A DNA stretch of 23,074 bases from CAXSEF01 sp964236535 (GCA_964236535.1 CAXSEF010000049.1:1-23074), one strand, 5' to 3'. Positions 14,897-23,074 are shown, numbered from the stretch's first letter. Made by a program: numbers and translations. The notes: a model not told the origin generated them from the letters alone.

Positions 14897-15616
14897 ATGC
14901 GGGCGATCCTGCGGGGTCTGACGGACGCACGGTTCGAGCAGCGTTGCGGCTCGGAGGAGCAAGGCGTGGCCGCATCGGGGGCGCGACAGCAGGCGGCATG
15001 GCCTGCCCGCGCTGCGCCGACCCGAGGAGCCATGTCCATGGCCGCCGGGTTGGCTGCACGCGCGGCAACACGCGCTGGCCGGTGACGGCCGGCACCGTCA
15101 TGGCGGGCACCGGGCTGCCTCGGCGGCGAGCGCAACCAGGGACGCGGCACTGGCAGCGAGGCGCGCCATTGCCGCGTGCGAGCGCCTTGGCTGTGGGCGG
15201 ATGGGGTTCGTCGCCCTGCAGGTGCTCCCCGGCCTCGCCGGCAAGGCGGTCGCGGCGTTCCGCGCGGCGCACCTTGCCCCATGCGCCACGGTGGGCGCGC
15301 CACGCTGCACGCGCCACGGTGCACAGGGACGGCCTCAGGGCCTTCGACGCGTGCGCACAGGCCGGACGCATGCACGCACGCAGCCACCGCTACCGGCGGC
15401 AGGCGGCCGTCCGCTCCGCGCGGGTCGCCGTTGCGTGTCGTCAACAACCCCGGCCGCTAGCCTGGGCACCGCGCCGAAGGCCACGCACAAGGCGGTCCCG
15501 ACCAAGCGTCCGGCCGGCCACCTCGGCGCGTCCTGCGGACCACGAACCATCGCCGCGCCATGCAAAGCCGGATCCAGGCGCCGGGCCGAGCGGTCGCGAA
15601 CTCCTCGCGCCTGACA
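14897..15616 (+). mobile_element. Decayed IS1595-family-like transposase
   Basis: Scattered plus-strand blocks in changing frames match the plan of IS1595-type transposases. They are an N-terminal LTDARFEQ...GSEEQ, a zinc-ribbon-like CPRCADPRSH...GC followed by the hallmark VTAGTVMAGTGLP (about 15000-15120), then AAFRAAHLAPCATV, HRDGLRAFDACAQAG...HARSH (with a DDE-type Asp), and a C-terminal THKAVPTKR with a TNHRR-like segment. At least three frameshifts and a missing middle make it inactive. No convincing terminal inverted repeats or target duplication were found, so the element's limits are guesses. One reading frame happens to stay open from about 14770 into the malonyl-CoA decarboxylase gene, which could mislead start calling for that gene. 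Confidence 0.6.
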
Positions 15617-15683
15617 CGCAGGTCCGTCCCCGCATCGCGGGCCGGCCGGCTGGCAGGCGGGATTGCTTGATCGTGGGGATTTT

Positions 15684-15728
15684 AAAGGCTCGGCCTTTGG
15701 CGGAGGCCAGAGGCAGAGCCTCTGGCCT
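15684..15728. repeat. Two tandem 3-nt-loop hairpins before malonyl-CoA decarboxylase
   Basis: AAAGGC-TCG-GCCTTT (15684-15698) is followed by AGGCCAGAGGC-AGA-GCCTCTGGCCT (15704-15728), a perfect 11-bp stem. Both lie in the 338-bp spacer between the transposase relic and the decarboxylase. They are members of the dispersed palindrome family, and the second is its best-preserved copy. No promoter was recognised in this spacer. Confidence 0.72.
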
Positions 15729-15954
15729 TGCCTGCCTGGCCGGTCACGCCCAAGGCTCGTTGGTTTCAGACGCCGGATCCAGGGTCCACCTTGCGCAGCG
15801 GATAACACAACCAGCTGACTTGCCGGCGCAACTACCGATGCACGTCCAGCCCGTGTGCGCAGTCGTGTTTGCCCACGCGGCGAAGCAGACTGGTTCCCGA
15901 GCGCCCGAGTTCGCGCTACGGTCGGTCTGCAGTAGCGCTGCGCGGGGGACGGCG

Positions 15955-17463
15955 ATGGCGACGGCAAGGATAGGCGGCTCACGCAACTGGCTAGACCGCC
16001 TCTGGACCTCCATCGCCGATCGCGGCACGCTCTACGCGCCGGTTCCTGATACCGGCACCGATCCGCTTGACCGCGCCCGTCTCCTCACCCATGCCATGCT
16101 GTCGCAGCGCGGCGAGGCGTCCGGCGCTGCCATTGCCCGTGAACTGCAGGCGGCCGCACGGGCGCTGTCCGACCCGGAGCTGCTGGAGTTCTACCGCTTC
16201 CTGGCCACCGGGTTCGGACCCGACCCTGACGCCCTGCGCGAGGCGGCGCAGGCCTACCTCGCGAGCCCAGATCCGCACACCGCATCGCGGCTGTTTGACA
16301 CGGCCGAGCCGGCGCGCCAGGAACTGCTGCGCCGGATGAACATGAGCCCGGGCGGCACGGCGGCGCTGGTGGCGATGCGCCGCGACCTGCTCGCCCGCGC
16401 GCGAAACGATCCGACGATCCACCCGCTCGACACCGACCTGCGCCACCTGTTCGGCAGCTGGTTTAACCGCGGCTTCCTTGAACTGCGCCGCATCGACTGG
16501 CAGACACCGGCGGCCGAACTCGAGAAGCTGATCACCTACGAGGCGGTGCACGAGATCGCCGGCTGGAACGACCTACGCCGCCGCTTGGCGCCGGATCGCC
16601 GCTGCTTTGCCTTCTTCCACCCGGCACTTCCCGGGGAGCCGCTGATCTTCGTCGAGGTGGCACTGACCGAGGGTCTGGCCACTGCCGTGCAGCCGCTGCT
16701 GGAACGCATCGACGACACCGACCGCGCCACGCTGGACGAAACCCGACGCAAGCTCGCCGCACGCGCCGACACCGCGATTTTCTACTCGATCTCGAACTGC
16801 CAGGATGGCCTGCGCGGCGTCAGCTTCGGCAACTTCCTGATCAAGCAGGTGGTCGAGGAGCTCAAGACCGAGCTGCCGCAGCTGCGCCGCTTTGCCACCC
16901 TCTCTCCGGTCCCGGGATTCCGCCGCTGGATGGAGATCCGCCTAGCCGCCACTGCCGCTGACGCCGCTCTCGCCGCCGACGAGCCTGGCGCCGCGCCCTT
17001 GCTGCGCGACGACGAGGTCGTGGGTCTGCGCGAGCTGGGTGCCGAGGGCGAGGACACGCTGTCGCTGTGGCGCGCGGCACTCGCCGCCGCACCCTGGTTC
17101 GACGACCCGGCCCCCGCTGAAGCGATGCGCAAGCCGCTGCTGCGGTTATGCGCCGAGTACCTGACCGACAACCGGGACGGTCGTGGGCCCAGTGATCCGG
17201 TGGCGCGGTTCCACCTCGGCAACGGCGCGCAGCTGGAACGAGTCAACTGGCTTGGTAACATCGCACCTCGCGGCATCAGCGAGTCCTACGGCCTGATGGT
17301 CAACTATCTCTACGCGCCGGAGCACATCGAGGAGAACCACGAGACCTTCGTCCGTGGCCAAGTGGTGCGCTCCCGGGCAGTCGGCGAGCTGCTCGACGTG
17401 CCGCGTGCGACCGCGACCAAGCGCCCGCTCATCCCGAGCTTCGGCCTCCTGCGCGGCGATTGA
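15955..17463 (+). CDS. Malonyl-CoA decarboxylase
   Basis: A 502-residue enzyme that converts malonyl-CoA to acetyl-CoA and CO2, used in malonate breakdown or in controlling malonyl-CoA levels. It has the helical N-terminal region (about 40-180, including RARNDPTIHPLDTDLRHLF and LFGSWFNRGFLELRRIDW) and the GNAT-like catalytic domain with FFHPALPGEPLIFVEVALT (220-238), SISNCQDGLRGVSFGNFLIKQVV (278-300), LSPVPGF (316-322) and ARFHLGNGAQLERVNW (417-432). Ser317 and His420 appear to correspond to the catalytic Ser/His pair of the human enzyme; that alignment is from memory. The start at 15955 is supported by GGGGGA just upstream and by homology, although the frame stays open far upstream. No malonyl-CoA synthetase, malonate transporter or regulator gene is adjacent. 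Confidence 0.93.
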   Translation: MATARIGGSRNWLDRLWTSIADRGTLYAPVPDTGTDPLDRARLLTHAMLSQRGEASGAAIARELQAAARALSDPELLEFYRFLATGFGPDPDALREAAQAYLASPDPHTASRLFDTAEPARQELLRRMNMSPGGTAALVAMRRDLLARARNDPTIHPLDTDLRHLFGSWFNRGFLELRRIDWQTPAAELEKLITYEAVHEIAGWNDLRRRLAPDRRCFAFFHPALPGEPLIFVEVALTEGLATAVQPLLERIDDTDRATLDETRRKLAARADTAIFYSISNCQDGLRGVSFGNFLIKQVVEELKTELPQLRRFATLSPVPGFRRWMEIRLAATAADAALAADEPGAAPLLRDDEVVGLRELGAEGEDTLSLWRAALAAAPWFDDPAPAEAMRKPLLRLCAEYLTDNRDGRGPSDPVARFHLGNGAQLERVNWLGNIAPRGISESYGLMVNYLYAPEHIEENHETFVRGQVVRSRAVGELLDVPRATATKRPLIPSFGLLRGD

Positions 17464-17781
17464 ATGCGCAGTCATGGACGCGAGCGGCCCCGACCGCGTC
17501 GGCGGCCGCTGCAGCCGAATACGGATTTCCGAAGTGTCTGGGACGACCGGGTTTGGTACCGCAGGGTGCGCCCGCGTGGTCGCACCGCTCCGCTTCGCCC
17601 GCCATACGTCGTTGATCGACTCGGTCGGTTTGACTTGCGCCGCCCTGCTAAACCCGGATTCGCCGGCTCGCGGCATGGGACTACCTATGTCGCCCGGACT
17701 ACTCTAGACCGGCGAACAGAACCGTCCGCCTGTCGGGGGCAACCCGGGCATGACAAGGCCGGTGCCACGGAGGACTCGGGA
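17464..17781. other. Spacer without recognisable gene
   Basis: These 318 bp separate malonyl-CoA decarboxylase from the MFS pseudogene. Short open frames exist in several registers but none shows a domain or family pattern. I saw no hairpin with a T-run and no clear promoter. A ribosome-binding site (GGAGG at about 17769-17773) at its right end belongs to the MFS remnant. Confidence 0.5.
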
Positions 17782-18530
17782 ATGTCGACCGTCGTCAACG
17801 CTGTCCGGCCCGTACTCCGCGGACGCTGCTCAGCCCGCAGCAGATCATCGGCTTCTGGGCCGCCTGGTTTGGCTGGGCGCTCGACGGCATGGACTTAGCG
17901 ATGCGCCGGGTCAGCCTGATGGCCCGCATCTCCCCGGCGCCGTATTGCACCCGTACTACCACCATGTCGCTGCTCCTGACCGTCGCGATGATCGGGCTGT
18001 GGGCCTGTTCGGTCTACGTGCCCACCGCATCCATCCAGCTTTCGCGGCACGCCGGCATTACTGCAAACGGTTTGGTGGTCCCGTCGCTCGCCACCGGGCT
18101 GCGCTCGATCGCCGCCATCCTCGGTTGCATCGCGGCGCCGTTCCTGGCCGAGTGGCTTGGACATCGCCGTGCGCTGACGATCTACTTCGCCGGCATGCTA
18201 GTCACCATCGCGCTCGCCTTCGACTGGGTGTTCTACCTCCCGGGAGACACGGCGATGCCAGTGTTCCTGGTTGTGCTGTTCTTCCTCGGCATGTCCGGCG
18301 GCAGCTTCGCAATTACACTGTGGCTACCCGAACTGTTCGGCACCGAGGTCCGCGCCACCGCCTTCGCGTTCTGCACCTCGATCGGCTGCTTCGCCGGCGC
18401 CGTCGTGAACTTCGCCTTGGCTGCCGCTGTGCAGGGAATGGGCGCGCTCGGCGCGCCAATAGCGCTGACCGCGATCGCGTTCGGGATCGGCTTGCTAGTC
18501 ATTCCGTTCGCCACCGAAACCGTGGGCTAA
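17782..18530 (+). pseudogene. MFS transporter, frameshifted and internally deleted
   Basis: The remains of a 12-helix major facilitator transporter of the metabolite:proton symporter type. ATG 17782 has GGAGG 8 nt upstream and begins MSTVVNA. A frameshift near 17810 then leads to LLSPQQIIGFWAAWFGWALDGMD, the typical first helix. Right after it the sequence passes through a short unrelated stretch to LLTVAMIGLWACSVYVPTA, which corresponds to about helix 7. Helices 2-6 (roughly 180 residues) are therefore missing. The second half is well kept: PFLAEWLGHRRALTIYFAGM, FFLGMSGGSFAITLWLPELF, GTEVRATAFAFCTSIG and FAGAVVNF. About 245 of the usual 430 residues remain, so transport is not possible. The substrate is unknown. 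Confidence 0.82.
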
Positions 18531-18943
18531 CGGCTGCCCGATTGAGCAACACGTAGGCGAGCCGCTTCGGCCTGCCCCAGCCCTTGTTCCGCCACAATGC
18601 ACGCCCAGACGGGCAACAATCACGCATTAACGGGTTGACAAAGACGCGACGTGCGGTTGCTTAGGCTGGTTACCCCGCCTTCGGAAGGCACAACCTGTGA
18701 TAGAGCACGTTCCTTGATTTACCCCACAACCGAGACGTTGCGCTTTGTTCTACCCCGTGATACCGCGTGCAACCTGAGACCTGGCTGACTTGGCTGACGG
18801 GGTCGTTTTGGAAATAGCCTGAAGAACAGGCTCTGACCATTCGGCAATAGATTCGAGGAACGGCTGGAAACCATCCGGAACAAGTCCGGCGCTGGTGTCA
18901 CTCAGACCGTCGCACCGCTAATCAAGGCTTTGTGGAGAACGAC
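18531..18943. other. Leader region of the lectin-RTX gene
   Basis: These 413 bp precede the lectin-RTX gene and are less G+C-rich than the flanking coding DNA. I see no gene. A TTGACA at 18635-18640 is a good -35 box, but the -10 candidates after it (TGCTTA or TAGGCT at 17-21 bp) are poor, so the promoter is tentative. If transcription starts there, the 5' leader is over 250 nt and could hold regulation or a small RNA. Confidence 0.35.
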
Positions 18944-20770
18944 ATGTCCGGCAGCACCACGCCCGGCTTTCCGATTAATATCAGTAACTTTAGTGCAGCT
19001 AGTAGCAATACCGGAAGCTTTGTTCTTGGCGGTAGCGCCAGCATCGCTGGAGCCGCGCTGCAGCTGACTCCGAACAGCCCGCTACAGGAAGGCATCGCCG
19101 TCTACAGCGACCCCGTCCCGTCCGGCAACACGCTCAATATCAGCTTCACCTACGACTCCACCGGTAGCACTACTGGCGGCGGCGATGGTCTTAGCTTCTT
19201 CCTCCTCAACGGTGATGAGCTGACCGGGGGGGCTGCAAGCGTAACGCCCGGTGCGGTAGGCGGCGGGCTTGGATACGCATCCGGCGTTGCCAACGGCCAG
19301 CCCGGCGTGCCCGACGCCTATCTCGGTGTCGGCTTCGATACCTTTGGCGACTTCTCCGCGTCCAGTGTCGGCTCCGGCGGACCTGGCAACGAGCCCAACT
19401 CCGTCGTCACCCGCGGCTCCGGCGACGGCTCCAGCACGGTCAACAACTACGCCTATCTCAGCGGTGCTGCCTACGCCCCCGGCATAAACGGTGCCCGCGA
19501 CGTCGAGCTCGACCTCACCAAGATTAGCGCTACCCAGGAGCAGCTCCAGGTCTTCATCCGCCCGTCAGGCACCGGCACCTATACGCTGGTCACCAACGAG
19601 GTGATCAACCAGCCCTTGCCCACGCAGTTTTATCTCGGCTTCGCAGCCTCGACCGGTGAGGCTACCGACCTGCACTCGATCACCAACCTGACCGCCACTT
19701 CTACCATCCCCGGTCTGCTGCCGTTTGCCGACCTGAGCGTCACCGGCGCCAGCGCCACCCAGGTCGTCACCGTGACTGCGACGCTGCCGACCGGCACCGC
19801 CGGCAGCTACTCCAATCTGGGAACCGGCAGCGTCAGCGGTCTCGCCTACACCGTCACTGGCACCGCCGCCGCGGTGAACACCGCGCTGCAGACGGTGCAG
19901 TTTACCCCTACCGGCGCCGTCAGCCTGCCCGCCGTCTACACCGCGGCGCTCGCCGGTGGCAACGCCACCACCACCATCAGCGACTCCGCGACTGATACCG
20001 CGGTGCTGGTCTCCGGCGCCGGCAACAACGTCATCAACAGCACGGGCACGGACACGGTCGATGCCGGATCGGGCAGCGACACCGTGTTCGCGTCCGGTAC
20101 GCTGGCGTCGGTGGCCGGCGGGACAGGCAACCTCGTTTTCGTCGCCGGCAACGGCAACTATGTCGCGGGCGGCGGCGGCGGCAGCGACACGCTGTATGGC
20201 GGCAACGGCGCCGATACCCTGACTGGTGGCAGCGGGGCGAACAGCATCATCGTCGCAGGTTTTGGAAACACATCGCTGAGTGGCGGTGGCGGCAACTCCG
20301 CGCTGATGTTTGGCGGCCAAGCCAGCAGCACCTTCACCGGCAGCGGCGGCGGCAACGACACCCTGGTTGGCGGCAACGGCGCCAACGTGTTTAACATGAC
20401 CGGCGGCGACATCGCCTTCGGTGGCGCCAACGGCCCCGACACCTTTAACTCCGGCACCGGCTCGGCCCTCGTGGTCGAGGGTGCAGGTGCCACAACCGTT
20501 AACCTTGGCGGCGGCAGCCTCACCGCCTTCGACGGCACCGCCGCAGACAACTATACCGCCAGCCAGGCGCTGGGCGGCAGCGTCGAAATCGTTGGCTTCA
20601 AGGCCGCGGACCATCTCACGCTGACTGGCGGCTTTACCCAGGCCGATGTATCCGCAGCACTTTCGAGCGCCACCACGAACGCCGCGGGAACCGCGCTTAC
20701 CCTCTCCAACGGCACCAACATCGAGTTGTTCGGTGCGTCCATTACTGCTGGGCAGGTCAGCGCGGCCTGA
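18944..20770 (+). CDS. Secreted lectin-RTX protein, likely type I secretion substrate
   Basis: A 608-residue acidic, Gly/Ser/Thr-rich protein with almost no Cys, Trp or Arg. Residues about 5-250 resemble an L-type (legume-like) lectin domain: FVLGGSASIAGAALQLTP, then GDGLSFFLLNGD with Asp81, and YLGVGFDTFGDF with Asp132, the usual metal/sugar site positions. Residues about 260-352 form a beta-strand module (VTVTATLPTG...YTVTGTAAAVNTALQTVQFTP) common in large adhesins. Residues about 405-535 hold degenerate calcium-binding RTX repeats (GGGGGSDTLYGG, GGNGADTLTGG, GGNDTLVGG). There is no signal peptide, and the C-terminal end (FKAADHLTL...LSNGTNIELFGASIT) fits type I export. ATG 18944 is preceded by GGAG at 6 nt. 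No ABC exporter gene is in the window. Probable role is adhesion or glycan binding; this is inference. Confidence 0.82.
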   Translation: MSGSTTPGFPINISNFSAASSNTGSFVLGGSASIAGAALQLTPNSPLQEGIAVYSDPVPSGNTLNISFTYDSTGSTTGGGDGLSFFLLNGDELTGGAASVTPGAVGGGLGYASGVANGQPGVPDAYLGVGFDTFGDFSASSVGSGGPGNEPNSVVTRGSGDGSSTVNNYAYLSGAAYAPGINGARDVELDLTKISATQEQLQVFIRPSGTGTYTLVTNEVINQPLPTQFYLGFAASTGEATDLHSITNLTATSTIPGLLPFADLSVTGASATQVVTVTATLPTGTAGSYSNLGTGSVSGLAYTVTGTAAAVNTALQTVQFTPTGAVSLPAVYTAALAGGNATTTISDSATDTAVLVSGAGNNVINSTGTDTVDAGSGSDTVFASGTLASVAGGTGNLVFVAGNGNYVAGGGGGSDTLYGGNGADTLTGGSGANSIIVAGFGNTSLSGGGGNSALMFGGQASSTFTGSGGGNDTLVGGNGANVFNMTGGDIAFGGANGPDTFNSGTGSALVVEGAGATTVNLGGGSLTAFDGTAADNYTASQALGGSVEIVGFKAADHLTLTGGFTQADVSAALSSATTNAAGTALTLSNGTNIELFGASITAGQVSAA

Positions 20771-20781
20771 GCTTTGCTATT

Positions 20782-20804
20782 GGGGCGTGCCGGCGGCACG
20801 CCTC
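20782..20804 (+). terminator. Hairpin just after the lectin-RTX gene
   Basis: GGCGTGCC-GGC-GGCACGCC is a perfect 8-bp stem, extended to 10 bp with one G-T pair, starting 11 bp past the stop codon. Position suits a terminator, though the T-run is lacking (CAATCC follows). The 3-nt loop also recalls the dispersed palindromes. Confidence 0.45.
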
Positions 20805-21395
20805 AATCCGTGGCCAGCACGGCCAGGCTCTGCTTGCTCGGATCCACCAGGGCGGCCTGCTCCTGGACCAGCCTTCAGAAGGCTGTGGTAGGCAGGTTGG
20901 GAAGTCAGCCGACACCTGCTCGTCGCTGCCGGTAAAGTACGGCGTATGGCTAACGCGCACGAGGGTATCACTTATTCGCTGCCACTCGGCCCACCACTTC
21001 GGCGTCTGCTTCTTCGGCAAGCCACTGCTCAAGATGCCGCTGGTCTGCCGAAGCCATATCTGCTCGGAAACCGCGACGCTTGTCCGGTCAGCAACAGAAC
21101 TTTGTCGCCGCCAGCAAGCTGTATTGCCTGTCGCATGCAGCCTGCTGGCGGGCGGCTGCCTGACAAAGGTGCTTCGCGAGAGGCTTGATGCGCGACGACG
21201 GTCAATCGGTGAATTGGCTGGCGATCGAAGCGATGCCGCAGTCTGGGCGCAACACATCACCGTAAACGCTTGCGCCGCCCGGTTCCCGTGCCGCTTGTCC
21301 ACGGCATGCACCGCGGCCGGTCCGACTGCGTGAAGACTTGCCGCGACATTGGCGGCCCGATGACGAGATACCGTTCGGCAAGCAAAGGGACGACA
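20805..21395. other. Long spacer, no gene recognised
   Basis: Apart from the palindrome near 20869, these 591 bp show no convincing gene. A minus-strand stretch at about 20905-21010 reads PKWWAEWQRISDTLVRVSHTPYFTGSD, which has a protein-like, Trp-rich look and could be a fragment of a phage or plasmid replication protein, but I cannot confirm this and the frame around it is not convincing. The region may be the residue of one or more lost genes upstream of malate synthase. Confidence 0.4.
20862..20888. repeat. Copy of the dispersed palindrome
   Basis: CCTGGACCAGCCTTC at 20862-20876 is identical to a 15-mer at about 6657-6671. Within it begins CAGCCTT-CAG-AAGGCTG (20869-20885), a perfect 7-bp stem with a 3-nt loop. 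At the 6.6-kb copy the second arm has been lost (CTTCTGAAAA). Confidence 0.6.
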
Positions 21396-22922
21396 ATGGA
21401 CCGGATCGGGGCTGGCGCCCTGCAGGTGGCACCGGTAATGCACTCCTGCGTCGCCGAGGTGCTGCCGGGTACCGGTGCGGACAAGGCTGCGTTCTGGGAC
21501 GGCTTTGGGGCGATAGTGCACGACCTGACGCCATGCAACCGTGCGCTGCTCAATCGATGGAACGAGCTGCAGGCACGGATTGATGCCTGGCACCACGCGA
21601 GCCCGGTGCTGGAACCGCAGGCCTACCAGGCGCTCCTGCGCGAGATCGGCTACCTCCTGCCGCCCCCGGCACCATTCTCGGTTTCGACCAGCCGCGTCGA
21701 TGACGAGATCGCTGCCGTGGCCGGCCCGCGGCTCGTCGTCCCGCTCAGCAAATGCCCGATACGCGCTCAACGCCACCAACGCGCGGTGGGGCAGCCTCTA
21801 CGACGCGCTGTATGGCACCGACGCGGTGGCCGAGACCAACGGCGCCGAGCGCGGCCGCACCTACAACAAGGTTCGCGGCCGTCATGTGGTCGCGCGCGCG
21901 CGACAGGTGATCGACCAGGCCGCACCCCTCTCGGTGGGGAGCCACGCCGACGCAATCGCCTACGCCGTGACCAATGCGCGCGCCTCCTGGTAAACCTGAC
22001 GAACGGCCAGCAGACCGGGCTGCGTCAGCTCACCCGCCTCGCCGGGCACACCGGGAACGCAGCAGCACCGACCTCGGTGCTGCGCAACAACGGGTTGCAC
22101 CTCAAGATCGTATTCGACCGCACGACTCTGGTGGGTGCCGACGACCTCGCCGGCATCTCCGCCGACCTGGTGCTCGAATCCGGGGTCAGCACCATCATCG
22201 ACTGCGAGGACAGCGTCGCTGCGGTCGATGCCGAGGACAAGGTGCAGCTTTGCCGTAACTGGCTCGGCCTGATGCGCGCCACTCTGTCGAAAAGCTTTAC
22301 CAAGGGTGCGGAGCGCATGGAGCGGTGCTCAACGAGGACCGCAGCTTCACCACACCGGGCGGCGGCACCATCGTCCTGCGCGACCGCGCGTTGCTGCTGA
22401 TCCGCAACGTCGGTCATCAAATTTACACCGACGCGGTAATTGATGCGGTCGGCGACGAAATCCCGGAGGGTATGCTCGATCTCGCGGTCACCGGCATGAT
22501 CGCGTTGCACGACCTGTGGCTCCTACCCGGCCAGGACACCAGCTCGTCGCTCGGCCGCAACAGCTGTGTCGGCTCAGCCTACATCGTCAAGCCGAAGATG
22601 CACGGGTCCGAAGAGGTCGCGTTTGCCGCCGAGATGTTCGCCCGCGTCGAGGACATGCTCGGCCTGCGTCGCGCCACGCTTAAGATGGGCATCATGGACG
22701 AGGAACGCCGCACCAGCGCCAACCTCGCAGCCTACATCAGGCAAGCCGCCGACCGTGTGGTGTTCATAAAAACCGGGTTCCTTGACCGGACCGGCGACGA
22801 GATCCGCACCTCGATGGAGGCCGGCGCGATGGTGCGCAAGGCAGACATGAAGGCGACGCCGTAGATCGCCGCTTACGAGAACAACAACGTGGACGTGGGT
22901 CTCGCCTGCGGCCTGCGCGGTC
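21396..22922 (+). pseudogene. glcB: Malate synthase G, frameshifted and truncated
   Basis: The remains of the glyoxylate-shunt enzyme that condenses acetyl-CoA with glyoxylate to malate (normally about 720 residues). ATG 21396 is preceded by AAGGGA. Homologous blocks are GALQVAPVMHSCVAEVLPGTG, REIGYLLPPPAPFSVSTS, NARYALNATNARWGSLYDALYGTDA, VLRNNGLHLKI, IIDCEDSVAAVDAEDKVQ, LLLIRNVGHQIYTDAVIDA, IVKPKMHGSEEVAFAAE, LKMGIMDEERRT and FIKTGFLDRTGDEIRTSMEAG. Frames change near 21750, 21990 and 22323. TAG at 22862-22864 replaces a conserved Trp codon, after which homology resumes (IAAYENNNVDVGLACGLRG) and then ends near 22922. The last about 140 residues, carrying the catalytic Asp, are gone. The active-site Arg of RNVGH and the MDEERRT motif survive only in fragments. 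No activity is possible from this copy. Confidence 0.9.
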
Positions 22923-23074
22923 ATGCCCATGCAGACACCAGACCACGTCCAACCCATCGCTACCAGATCATGAACCGAAACGGTCGCTGCATAAAGGCTT
23001 TGATACTACAGAACGCTTGTCTCAGTTGGCTCTGGCTGCGGCGAAGAACATGCACAGCAAAGCATAGACCTAGA

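Noticed and set aside
14770..15954. A very long open frame extending malonyl-CoA decarboxylase by about 395 residues at the N-terminus
   Set aside because: The added part has no decarboxylase homology, runs through transposase remnants and palindromes, and the enzyme has a good start with ribosome-binding site at 15955 and normal length.
20160..20480. Repeats in the RTX region considered as a CRISPR-like or tandem DNA array
   Set aside because: The periodicity is the coding of Gly-rich nonapeptides with variable spacing, not identical direct repeats with unique spacers.
19565..20614. A 349-codon minus-strand frame opposite the RTX region
   Set aside because: It is an Ala/Gly/Val-rich shadow of Gly-rich repeats; the plus-strand lectin and RTX motifs explain the DNA.
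20757..21779. A 340-codon minus-strand frame covering the spacer and the malate synthase start
   Set aside because: It overlaps real malate synthase sequence in antisense and has no overall family pattern; only one short Trp-rich stretch looks protein-like, too little to call.

Overview
The window is high-GC DNA from what looks like an alphaproteobacterium, most likely of the Acetobacteraceae/Rhodospirillales type. This is inferred from three things: the very high G+C in third codon positions, the RDD-protein/leucyl-transferase gene pair, and the style of the RTX/lectin and SPINDLY-type proteins. I cannot place it to genus from the sequence alone. No rRNA, tRNA or CRISPR array was seen.

Layout. 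On the minus strand at the left (52-5192) lie a glycosyltransferase, a small unknown ORF and an alpha/beta hydrolase, joined by 4-nt stop/start overlaps. They are followed by a wrecked family III CoA-transferase gene and an intact membrane acyltransferase. On the plus strand (5366-9838) come a degenerate HtrA-like protein with PDZ domain and a tiny lipoprotein, then a penicillin-acylase pseudogene, an RDD membrane protein and the N-degron leucyltransferase Bpt. On the minus strand (10022-12608) are a 2Fe-2S ferredoxin and a large TPR/OGT-like glycosyltransferase. On the plus strand (12821-20770) are an ABC-F ATPase (Uup type), a decayed IS1595-like transposase, malonyl-CoA decarboxylase, an internally deleted MFS transporter and a lectin-RTX protein likely exported by a type I system. 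The right end (21396-22922) is a malate synthase G gene broken by frameshifts, a nonsense codon and loss of its 3' end.

The dominant theme is gene decay. Four metabolic or transport genes and one transposase are dead, while long genes between them (Uup, OGT-like, malonyl-CoA decarboxylase, lectin-RTX, acyltransferase) are uninterrupted. That contrast, plus real deletions and an insertion, argues against simple sequencing error and for a genome undergoing reduction or niche change. The spacers carry a dispersed family of short palindromes, often with 3-nt loops. One copy supplies the C-terminus of the glycosyltransferase.

No clearly new multi-gene system was found. The most intriguing single items are the HtrA-fold protein that has lost all three catalytic residues, the lectin-RTX protein, the dispersed palindromes and a nested inverted repeat next to the transposase relic.
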